Shown: one piece after another, positions 57,104 to 64,000 of the stretch
How positions within the stretch are numbered: position 1 is the first letter of the stretch
Layout: each line of letters starts with the position of its first letter
DNA from: CAYYWP01 sp050176585
GTDB lineage: Bacteria > Desulfobacterota > Binatia > HRBIN30 > CADEER01
NCBI GenBank assembly: GCA_050176585.1
Contig: JBFXHX010000009.1
Coordinates: 1 to 64,000 of the forward strand
Reading direction: 5' to 3'
Length of the DNA stretch: 64,000 bases
Translations under genes and position numbers: made by a program
The notes under the pieces: generated by a model
Seen by the model: only the letters and a program-made list of their open reading frames with translations
Database searches by the model: none
Told to the model about the DNA's origin: nothing

Positions 57104-58324
57104 CTACTGCAGCGGTGAGCGCCGCGTCTCGATGCGCACGGCGCCAGTTACGGGATCGAGGCTGACCGCCGCATCGCCATCGAGCAACGCGAGCAAGTCG
57201 CGCCCGGCGATCTCGCGCCGCCAGCCCTGCAGGATTGGCAACTCGTCCAGCACGGCGCACGTGACGCGGCGGCGCACGAGCTCTTGCAAATCGGCGCTGG
57301 TGGCCACCAGGGTCGGCGCGATACCGGATTCCTCGGCGCGCACGCGCAGCACCGCTTGCAAGACTTCTACTGCACCCGCCGCCGGCGCGGCATGCACCAC
57401 CGGTGCGGGTTGCGGCCATTCGGCGCGCGGCGTCTCCAGCGCGGCGACGACGCGCTGCACGATGTCCGCCGCGCCGCGCTCGAGCTCGCGCGAGCGCACC
57501 GCGCGGAGACCGCGCAGCGCCTCGACGCTCATGGGGGCCTTGCGCGCGATCTCGACCAGCGCTTCGTCGCGTGCGACGCTCGCGCGCGGCCGGTCTTGGC
57601 GCTTAGCGACCTCTTCGCGCCATGCAGCCAACGCCCGCAGCACGACCAATCCCTTCGCCCGCAACGTGCCTCGCCCGCGCACTCGCAGCCAGGCCTCATC
57701 CGCGTTCACGATCCCCGATCGTGTGCAGCGTTCTGCGCGGCGGCACTCCTCCACCAGCCACTCCCAACGGCCGCGCTGCTCCAGCTGCGCCCGCAACGCG
57801 GCGTAGAGCGGCAGTAGATGGCGAACGTCGTCCGCCGCGTATGCGAGCTGGGCCGCGGTCAGCGGGCGGCGCGACCAGTCAGTCAAGGTCTCGCTCTTAT
57901 CGACCGCGGTGCCGAGCACGCGCTCGACCAGCTGCGCATACCCGATCTGCGCTCCATAGCCGAGCATCGCTGCGGCCACTTGCGTGTCCACGATCGTCGC
58001 CGGGGCGCGGCCGCTGAGCGTCTGGAACAACTCGAGATCCTGCTGTCCGGCGTGGAAGACCTTTTCGATGCCCGGATCCGCGAGCAGCGCGAACACGGGT
58101 TCCAGCCGCTCGACGGCACGACAGTCGATCAGCGCGACCCGGTCCCCCGTCGCGACCTGGATCAACTCCAGCGCCGGCGCATACGAGCGCTCGCCCACGA
58201 ACTCCGTGTCGATGGCGAAGCGCGCCGCGCGTGCGAGTTGATCGCAGAGCGCGTCCAGCGCGTCTGCGCGCTCGACGTAGGAGACGCGCTCGTCCGTTGC
58301 GGCCCGCAGCGTGCGCGCCATCAT
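57104..58324 (-). CDS. rnd: Ribonuclease D
   Basis: A 3'-5' exoribonuclease involved in tRNA 3' maturation. It has 406 residues. The DEDDy exonuclease motifs are FAIDTEFVGE (Asp39, Glu41), IEKVFHAGQQDLELFQTL and LTAAQLAYAADDVRHLLPLY. One HRDC domain (about 225-300, LRALAAWREEVAKRQDRPRA) follows, and a second, degenerate HRDC-like region ends the protein. It is convergent with dciA, 7 bases apart, and follows egtD. Confidence 0.93.
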   Translation of the reverse strand: MMARTLRAATDERVSYVERADALDALCDQLARAARFAIDTEFVGERSYAPALELIQVATGDRVALIDCRAVERLEPVFALLADPGIEKVFHAGQQDLELFQTLSGRAPATIVDTQVAAAMLGYGAQIGYAQLVERVLGTAVDKSETLTDWSRRPLTAAQLAYAADDVRHLLPLYAALRAQLEQRGRWEWLVEECRRAERCTRSGIVNADEAWLRVRGRGTLRAKGLVVLRALAAWREEVAKRQDRPRASVARDEALVEIARKAPMSVEALRGLRAVRSRELERGAADIVQRVVAALETPRAEWPQPAPVVHAAPAAGAVEVLQAVLRVRAEESGIAPTLVATSADLQELVRRRVTCAVLDELPILQGWRREIAGRDLLALLDGDAAVSLDPVTGAVRIETRRSPLQ

Positions 58325-58360
58325 CGCCTCCAGCTCGCGACCGGCGCGCCGGCGCCAGCG

Positions 58361-59377
58361 CTACGCTGCGCCCTCGAAAACTGCGAGCGCCAGGGCGAAT
58401 CCGCTGTCGGCGGCCGGCAGCCAGCGCTCGAGCCGAAAGCCGCCGTCCACCAGCATCGCAGTGACCCGCGCGCGCGTGAACTTGCGGCTGCATTCGGTGT
58501 GAATCGTTTCCCCGGCCTCGAACGACACGTCCGCATCGAGCGCCGCGATGTGCACGCTGTGCGCCTCGCGCGTGCGCAGGTGCATCTCGATCTGCGAAGC
58601 GGCGGCGTTGAAGAATGCCACATGGTCGAACCGGTCGGGGTCGAATGTCGCGCCCAGCTCGCGGTTGATGACGCGCAACACGTTGCGATTGAATTCCGCC
58701 GTCAATCCGGCGGCATCGTCGTACGCGGCTTCGAGGACCTCGATCGATTTGATCAGGTCGACCCCGAGTAGCAGCCGATCGCCGGGCGCGAGGCGCGCCG
58801 CGACGGCGCGCAGGAAAAGCACGTCATGCGGAGGCGCGAAATTGCCGATGGAGCTGCCGAGAAACGCGACCAGCCGGCGCGTGGCGGGCGGCAGTTCCGG
58901 CAGTTGGTGCTCGAAATCGGTAACAATGCCGTGCACCCCGAGTGAGGGATAGGCGGCGCGCAAAGCCGCGGCACTTTGCCGCAGCATGGCCTCGCTCACG
59001 TCCATCGGCACATACCAGGGCTCGCGCTGCACGCGGACCAAAGCGTCCAGCAGCCTGCGCGTCTTGCGCGACGCGCCACTGCCGAGCTCCACGAGATGCG
59101 ACGGCGCCACGTGCCCGACGACCGCCGGCGCCTCGCGCGCCAACAGCGCGTGCTCAGTCCGCGTGAGGTAGTACTCGGGCAGGTCGCAGATGGCATCGAA
59201 CAGCTGCGCGCCGCGATCGTCGTAAAAATACTTGGGCGGCAATACCTTCGGACGCGCGAACAAGCCGCGCCGCACGTCTGCAGCGAGCTGCTGCCGGTGA
59301 CTGGCGGGGGCGAGCCGTCGGTCGATGCGCAGTCGGGAGTCGACCGCGCCATGCGTGGCGGTGCTGGCGGATGTCAT
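58361..59377 (-). CDS. egtD: L-histidine N(alpha)-methyltransferase (EgtD-like)
   Basis: Trimethylates histidine to hercynine with three SAM, the first step of ergothioneine synthesis. ATG 59377 (MTSASTATHG) gives 338 residues. PPKYFYDDRGAQLFDAICDL and PEYYLTRTEHALL (47-79) are the family signature; the SAM site is LVELGSGASRKT (95-106). Further motifs are FLGSSIGNFAP and LGVDLIKS. No egtB lies in the window, so the end product could be hercynine or ergothioneine. It is divergent from the ABC transporter, sharing a 151-base region. Confidence 0.88.
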   Translation of the reverse strand: MTSASTATHGAVDSRLRIDRRLAPASHRQQLAADVRRGLFARPKVLPPKYFYDDRGAQLFDAICDLPEYYLTRTEHALLAREAPAVVGHVAPSHLVELGSGASRKTRRLLDALVRVQREPWYVPMDVSEAMLRQSAAALRAAYPSLGVHGIVTDFEHQLPELPPATRRLVAFLGSSIGNFAPPHDVLFLRAVAARLAPGDRLLLGVDLIKSIEVLEAAYDDAAGLTAEFNRNVLRVINRELGATFDPDRFDHVAFFNAAASQIEMHLRTREAHSVHIAALDADVSFEAGETIHTECSRKFTRARVTAMLVDGGFRLERWLPAADSGFALALAVFEGAA

Positions 59378-59528
59378 CGCACTAGAGCCGTCCGGCGTCC
59401 TCCGCCGGCGCGATCGCCCGCATCGACACACATGCCGATAGCGGCTGCTAGTTTTGCAACACAGGATGCCGCAGCTGTCAACTCCACGTGGTTTACAGAA
59501 CCTCCGGACATCCGTTATCGGCGCCCAG

Positions 59529-60269
59529 ATGATGATCGAGCTCGAACGCGCGCAAAAGCTCTATGCCGACGGACACGCCGCGCTCCACGAGCTCACGCTG
59601 CGGGTCCCGAGCGGCACGACGCTGGCGCTGCTCGGCCCCTCCGGCTCCGGGAAAACCACGACGCTCAAGTTGATCAATCGCCTGCTCGCCCCCTCGGCCG
59701 GTCGCGTGTTGATCGATGGGCGCGACAGCGCGACGCTCGATCCGGTCGCGCTGCGACGCAGCATGGGATACGTCGTCCAGGACGCCGGTCTGTTTCCGCA
59801 TCTCACCGCGCTCGACAACATCGAGGTGGTGCCCCGCCTGCTGGGCTGGCCGGCGCGGCGCCGCGCGGCGCGCGCGCGCGAGTTGCTGGACCTGGTCGGC
59901 CTCGACGCGGCGGAGATCGGCGGGCGTTATCCCGTGCAGCTGAGCGGCGGCCAACGCCAACGCGTCGGTTTGGCGCGCGCGCTCGCCGCCGATCCAGCGG
60001 TCGTGCTGATGGATGAGCCGTTCGGCGCGCTCGATCCGCTGACCCGGCGCCGGTTGCAAGACGAGTTTCTCACGCTGCGGGCCCGCTTGCGCAAGACGGT
60101 GGTACTGGTCACGCACGACGTGCAGGAGGCGTTTCGACTGGCGGACACAGTGGCGCTGCTGCGCGATGGGCGCCTGGAGCAGGTCGGCGCCCCGGCCGAG
60201 CTGCAGCGCGCCCCGGCCTCGCCGTTCGTCGCGGCGTTCGTCGGTGAAGCGACTGCGGAGCCGGCGTGA
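59529..60269 (+). CDS. ABC transporter ATP-binding protein, osmoprotectant/ergothioneine type
   Basis: ATG 59529 (MMIELERAQKLYADG) gives 246 residues. Walker A is GPSGSGKTTTLKLINRLL, Q-loop VVQDAGLFPHLTALDNI, signature LSGGQRQRVGLARALA, Walker B VVLMDEPFGALDP and H-loop LVTHDVQEAFRLAD. KLINRLL after Walker A is typical of the betaine/choline OpuCA/OsmV group. The C-terminal CBS domains of ProV/OpuCA are absent. It overlaps the permease gene (GTGA). Confidence 0.88.
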   Translation: MMIELERAQKLYADGHAALHELTLRVPSGTTLALLGPSGSGKTTTLKLINRLLAPSAGRVLIDGRDSATLDPVALRRSMGYVVQDAGLFPHLTALDNIEVVPRLLGWPARRRAARARELLDLVGLDAAEIGGRYPVQLSGGQRQRVGLARALAADPAVVLMDEPFGALDPLTRRRLQDEFLTLRARLRKTVVLVTHDVQEAFRLADTVALLRDGRLEQVGAPAELQRAPASPFVAAFVGEATAEPA

Positions 60270-61813
60270 GCGGCCGCGCCCCGATCGCGACGGTGCTGCT
60301 GGCCCTGTGCATCGCGGTAGGCGCGCGTGCCGATCCGCAGCCGGTCGTGGTCGGCGCCAAGAAGTTCACGGAAAGCGCAATCCTCGCCGAGCTGATGGCA
60401 CAGCTGCTCGAGCAGCATGCGAGTGCGACCGTCACCCGCCGCATGAACCTGGCCGGCACGCAAGTGTGCTTCGACGGCTTGCGCACGGGCGCGCTCGACC
60501 TCTACGCCGAGTACACGGGCACCGGGCTGCGAAGTATTCTGGGCGACGCGGGCGCTGCCGGGAGCGCGAGCGCTGTCTACGCTCGCGTCAGCGAGGGCTT
60601 CCGCCGCCAGTACGACCTGGTATGGCTGGCGCCATTCGGCTTTGACAATACGTACGTGTTGATGATGCGCGCCGATCGGGCGGCGGCGCTCGGCATCCGC
60701 CGCATCAGCGACTTGGCGGCGCATCCCTTGCGGTACGGGCTGTCGCACGAGTTTCTGCAGCGCCTCGACGGCATGATCGGCTTGCGCCGCACGTATCAGC
60801 TCAACGAAGCCAGCACCGTGGGGATGGAGCACGACCTCGCGTATCAGGCCCTGGCCGAGGGCACGATCGACGTCTCGGACGGCTATTCCACCGACGCCAA
60901 GATCGTCGCGTTCAACCTGGTCGCGCTCGAAGACGATCGGCATTTCTTCCCTCCGTATGAGGCGGCGCCGCTCGTCCGTGCCGACCTCCTCACCCGCGTG
61001 CCGAACGCAGGCGCCGCGCTCCGCCTCCTCGCCGGCCGCATGGACGACGCGGCGATGCGCCGGCTCAATTTCGCGGTCCAGGGCGAGCAGCGGGATCCGG
61101 CGGAGGTCGCCAGCAGCTTTTTGCAGGAGCTGGGCCTCGCCGATCGCGAACTCAGCGTTCCGCGCCGCGCGACCACGCTGTGGGCGACGCTCTGGGAGCG
61201 CCGCTATGTCACGCTCCAGCTCACCCTGCGGCACCTCTTGCTCACCGGCACCGCGGTGCTGGCCGCCATCATCGTCGGCCTGCCGCTCGGCATCGCCGCC
61301 AGCCGGCGGCCCGCCGTGGCCGGAGTGGCGATTTCTGGCGCGGGCATCCTGCAGACCGTGCCCTCGATCGCGCTACTCGCCTTCATGTTGCCGCTGTTCG
61401 GCATCGGCGCCGCTCCGGCCATCGCCGCGTTGTTCCTCTACGGTCTGCTGCCGATTCTGCGCAACACCGTGGCGGGGCTCCGCAGCGTCGACACCCAACT
61501 GCTCGAGGTCGGCCGCGGGCTCGGCATGCGCGGGCGCGATCTCCTGTGGCGCGTGGAGCTGCCGATCGCCACCCCGGTGATCCTGGCGGGGATCCGCACC
61601 GCGGCCGTGATCAGCGTCGGCACCGCGACCCTCGCCGCCTTCATCGGCGCCGGCGGGCTCGGAGACCCGATCGTCACCGGGCTCTCGCTGACCGATACAA
61701 ACCTGGTGCTGAGCGGCGCCCTACCGGCCGCGTTACTCGCCATCGCGGTCGACCTGCTGCTCCACGGCGTGGAGCGCGCCGCGACGCCGCGCGGGTTGCG
61801 CCCGGGGGGCTGA
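60266..61813 (+). CDS. Fused substrate-binding protein and permease, betaine/ergothioneine-type ABC transporter
   Basis: A GTG start overlaps the ATPase stop; 515 residues. A signal peptide (1-22) is followed by an OpuAC-type binding domain (about 24-285): VVVGAKKFTESAILAELMAQ, AGTQVCFDGLRTGALDLYAE, YTGTGLRSIL and DVSDGYSTDAKI. The C-terminal permease (about 310-510) has six hydrophobic segments and the EAA-type loop LEVGRGLGMRGRDLLWRVEL. Binding-domain-first order differs from EgtU of Gram-positives, where the permease comes first. The ligand may be betaine, choline, carnitine or ergothioneine; sequence alone does not decide. Confidence 0.85.
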   Translation: MSGRAPIATVLLALCIAVGARADPQPVVVGAKKFTESAILAELMAQLLEQHASATVTRRMNLAGTQVCFDGLRTGALDLYAEYTGTGLRSILGDAGAAGSASAVYARVSEGFRRQYDLVWLAPFGFDNTYVLMMRADRAAALGIRRISDLAAHPLRYGLSHEFLQRLDGMIGLRRTYQLNEASTVGMEHDLAYQALAEGTIDVSDGYSTDAKIVAFNLVALEDDRHFFPPYEAAPLVRADLLTRVPNAGAALRLLAGRMDDAAMRRLNFAVQGEQRDPAEVASSFLQELGLADRELSVPRRATTLWATLWERRYVTLQLTLRHLLLTGTAVLAAIIVGLPLGIAASRRPAVAGVAISGAGILQTVPSIALLAFMLPLFGIGAAPAIAALFLYGLLPILRNTVAGLRSVDTQLLEVGRGLGMRGRDLLWRVELPIATPVILAGIRTAAVISVGTATLAAFIGAGGLGDPIVTGLSLTDTNLVLSGALPAALLAIAVDLLLHGVERAATPRGLRPGG

Positions 61814-61825
61814 GCGCGCCCGCCC

Positions 61826-63103
61826 TCAGCCAGTCTTCTCGATGCGCTCCAAACCGCCCATGTATGGGCGCAGCACGTCGGGCACGGCGACGCTGCCGTC
61901 AGCCTGTTGATACGCTTCGAGGATGGCGATCATGACGCGCGGCAGCGCGAGCCCCGAGCCGTTCAACGTGTGCACCAGGGCCGGCTTGGCGCCGGGGACC
62001 GGCCGGTAGCGTATGCGCGCGCGGCGCGCCTGGTAGTCGCGAAAATTCGAGCAAGACGAAACTTCCAACCACTCGCCACACCCCGGAGCCCAGACTTCGA
62101 CGTCGTATTTCATCGCCGCCACGAAGCTCAGATCGCCAGTGCACATCTGTACGACGCGATGCCGCAGGCCCAAGCGCGCGCAGACATCTTCGGCGTCGCG
62201 CACCAGCGCCTCCAACTCGGCGTCGGAGGTCTCCGGAGCCACGAACTTCACCATCTCGACCTTGTCGAACTGATGGCCGCGCTTGATGCCACGCACGTCG
62301 CGTCCGGCCGACATCTTCTCGCGCCGAAAGCAGGGCGTGTAGGCGACGTGGTACACGGGCAAGCGGCCGGGCTCGAAGATTTCGTCGCGGTAGAGGTTGG
62401 TCACCGGCACCTCGGCGGTGGGCACGAACCAGAAATCCTCCTCCGCGTCGCGGTACATCGTATCGCCGAACTTCGGCAGCTGCCCAGTGCCCACCACGCA
62501 TTCGGTGCGCACCATCGCCGGCGGATAGACCTCGCGGTAGCCGTGCGCGCTCGTATGAAGGTCGAGCATCCAACTGATCAACGCCCGTTGCAGGCGGGCC
62601 CCGGCGCCGAGCAGCACGTAGAACCGCGAACCCGAGATCTTCACGCCGCGCTCGAAATCGATGATGCCGAGCGCCGGCCCCAGGTCCCAGTGCGGCTGCG
62701 GCGCGAATGCGAACTCCGGCACGGCGCCGACTTCGCGCACGACGACATTCGCGCTCTCGTCGGGCCCCACCGGCACCGCCGCGTGCGGCAGGTTCGGAAG
62801 CTCCATCAAGGTGTTCTCGAAGGCGGCTTCGGCCTCCGCGACCTGCGCCTCCAGCGCACCAATGCGGTCGCCGAGCGCCCGCATATCGGCGACCACGCGC
62901 TCGCGCTCCGCCGGCGGCAGCTTGCCGACCGTCTTCGACGTCGCCGCGCGTGCGTTGCGCATCTGCTCGACTTCGGTGATCAGCGCCCGGCGCCGGGCAT
63001 CGGCAGCGAGGACGGCGTCGACAAGCTCAGGCGGCACCCCGACGGTGGCCAGCGCGCGCTTGGTCTCTTCGGGCTGTTCGCGAATGAGCTTGATATCGAG
63101 CAT
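61826..63103 (-). CDS. serS: Seryl-tRNA synthetase
   Basis: A class II synthetase. ATG 63103 (MLDIKLIREQPEETKRAL) is the classic start and gives 425 residues; the frame to 63121 adds six. An N-terminal coiled-coil arm binds tRNA (about 30-100). Motif 2 is TPCFRREKMSAGRDVRGIKR and motif 3 GSGLALPRVMIAILEAYQQ. It is convergent with the transporter operon. yraN ends 48 bases upstream on the same strand. Confidence 0.96.
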   Translation of the reverse strand: MLDIKLIREQPEETKRALATVGVPPELVDAVLAADARRRALITEVEQMRNARAATSKTVGKLPPAERERVVADMRALGDRIGALEAQVAEAEAAFENTLMELPNLPHAAVPVGPDESANVVVREVGAVPEFAFAPQPHWDLGPALGIIDFERGVKISGSRFYVLLGAGARLQRALISWMLDLHTSAHGYREVYPPAMVRTECVVGTGQLPKFGDTMYRDAEEDFWFVPTAEVPVTNLYRDEIFEPGRLPVYHVAYTPCFRREKMSAGRDVRGIKRGHQFDKVEMVKFVAPETSDAELEALVRDAEDVCARLGLRHRVVQMCTGDLSFVAAMKYDVEVWAPGCGEWLEVSSCSNFRDYQARRARIRYRPVPGAKPALVHTLNGSGLALPRVMIAILEAYQQADGSVAVPDVLRPYMGGLERIEKTG

Positions 63104-63151
63104 CCATCTGGCGGGTAGCACGCTCGTCCCGGCCGAATCTAGCCGTCCCGG

Positions 63152-63523
63152 TCAGCCATTGGCCGTGAACGCATCGCGCACCAGCTCGCACGCGGCCCCC
63201 TCAGCCGTCAGCCAGACCGCCACGACGTCGAAGCGCACCAGCCGGTCGCTCAAGCCGTGACGGACGAGGAAGTGCTCGGCCGCGCGCCGCAACCGCCGCT
63301 GTTTCACCGGCGTCACCGATTCGATTGGTGGACCCCATCCCGGACCCCGCCGGGTTTTCACCTCCACGAACGCCACCGTGCGGCCGTCCAGCGCAACCAG
63401 ATCGATCTCGCCCTGCGGGCAGCGGTAATTGCGGGCGAGGATGACGTACCGCGCGCGGATCAGATGCTGCTCCGCCGCGCGCTCACCCGCCGCGCCGCGC
63501 ACCATCGCCACTGGGCGCGGCAT
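63152..63523 (-). CDS. yraN: YraN/UPF0102 family protein
   Basis: It has 123 residues with the UPF0102 signatures GERAAEQHLIRARYVILARN, YRCPQGEIDLVALDG and VAFVEVKTRRG. The fold is endonuclease-like (Asp-Glu-Val-Lys pattern), but the biological role is not settled. The ATG lies three bases after the stop of the gene upstream, so they are likely cotranscribed. Confidence 0.9.
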   Translation of the reverse strand: MPRPVAMVRGAAGERAAEQHLIRARYVILARNYRCPQGEIDLVALDGRTVAFVEVKTRRGPGWGPPIESVTPVKQRRLRRAAEHFLVRHGLSDRLVRFDVVAVWLTAEGAACELVRDAFTANG

Positions 63524-63526
63524 TGT

Positions 63527-64000
63527 TCACATCTCCCATTCGATCCGGCGATCCGGTTCGTAACAGCAGAATGTGCCGGTCTTGATCGCATTGGTGAAAT
63601 GGCGCCATAGCGCCTCATCGTGCCGGCGGATCACGCGAAGTGCCGCCGTGATGCAGTTGCGCACGTTCACCCGCGCGCGTTCCTGCATGGCCGACCGGCC
63701 ACTGCCCACCGCGAGCTCGCGCGCCAGCATGGCGCGTTCGCGCTGGATCTGCACCATCCGACCGCCGTCGTTGTCGTGCCGCGCCGCCTCTTCTTCGCAG
63801 GCGAGCTCCCGCCAGCGCGTCCGATACTCGGCGCGGGCGCGGCGGTCGGGTCCGGCGACGGCGGCATCGTTTGCGGCAACCCGCAGCCCGTGCTCGCCGA
63901 CCTCGCTGGCGCGCAAATGCGTGTCCGGCGGCGTGGCGAGCCCGGCGAGGTCGAGCACGTAGACTTGCTCATGCGGACGGCGCAGCAACTCGGCGATGTA
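63527..64000 (-). CDS. C-terminal part of an unrecognised protein (5' end outside window)
   Basis: The reading frame stays open to the window edge, giving 157 visible residues that begin YIAELLRRPHEQVYVLDLAG. The rest is helical and rich in Arg, Glu and Ala: EYRTRWRELACEEEAARHDN, MVQIQRERAMLARELAVGSG and ARVNVRNCITAALRVIRRHD, ending EPDRRIEWEM. I have an impression of a C-terminal module found in large ATPase- or TPR-type regulators, but cannot name the family. A TTG at 63988 is an internal codon rather than a supported start. Confidence 0.5.
   Translation of the reverse strand, partial: YIAELLRRPHEQVYVLDLAGLATPPDTHLRASEVGEHGLRVAANDAAVAGPDRRARAEYRTRWRELACEEEAARHDNDGGRMVQIQRERAMLARELAVGSGRSAMQERARVNVRNCITAALRVIRRHDEALWRHFTNAIKTGTFCCYEPDRRIEWEM

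Overview
The window is a GC-rich bacterial chromosome segment, densely packed with housekeeping genes and with no plasmid, phage, IS or CRISPR signature. Gene order (rpsB-tsf-pyrH-frr-uppS-cdsA-rseP, ilvN-ilvC-pssA-leuA-leuB, a complete tolQRAB-pal-cpoB set, a DUF465 protein, class II NrdJ) points to a Gram-negative of the former Deltaproteobacteria or a neighbouring phylum such as Binatota, Myxococcota or Desulfobacterota. That placement is inference from synteny; there is no 16S gene in the window.

Layout. 1-3.3 kb: two exported proteins with cohesin-like and dockerin-like modules, the first cut by the window edge. 3.4-7.6 kb: tRNA-Ala(GGC), rarA, then nadK and recN on the other strand. 7.6-30.1 kb: one long run on the minus strand. 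Read in its own direction it goes tolQRAB-pal-cpoB, ribF, rluD, rho, rpsB-tsf-pyrH-frr, uppS-cdsA-rseP-tsaB, a DUF465 protein, ilvN-ilvC, pssA, leuA-leuB, an aspartate-semialdehyde-dehydrogenase-like gene and truA. 30.2-33.7 kb: gap-pgk-tpiA-secG and tRNA-Leu(GAG) on the plus strand. 34.3-39.8 kb: four tandem paralogous secreted proteins of unrecognised family, arranged as two copies of a two-gene operon. 39.8-45.5 kb: ilvE, then topA/trmFO and dprA. 45.9-53.6 kb: comM, an uncharacterised exported protein, a zinc-ribbon protein, clpB, a lytic transglycosylase and a TetR regulator. 53.8-64 kb: nrdJ, dciA, rnd, egtD, an osmoprotectant-type ABC transporter, serS, yraN and a truncated gene.

The most notable points are: (1) a leucine attenuator ahead of leuA, with promoter, a 20-codon leader rich in Leu codons and a terminator hairpin; (2) the duplicated operon of secreted Cys-containing proteins, each copy with its own near-consensus promoter; (3) a seven-repeat propeller/cohesin/dockerin protein next to a second cohesin-like protein; (4) an ASD-fold protein upstream of truA that has lost all the usual catalytic residues, like USG-1; (5) egtD divergent from a betaine/ergothioneine-class transporter; (6) an NrdR-box-like site inside the nrdJ promoter. 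Functions rest on motif recognition by eye; no database search was run.
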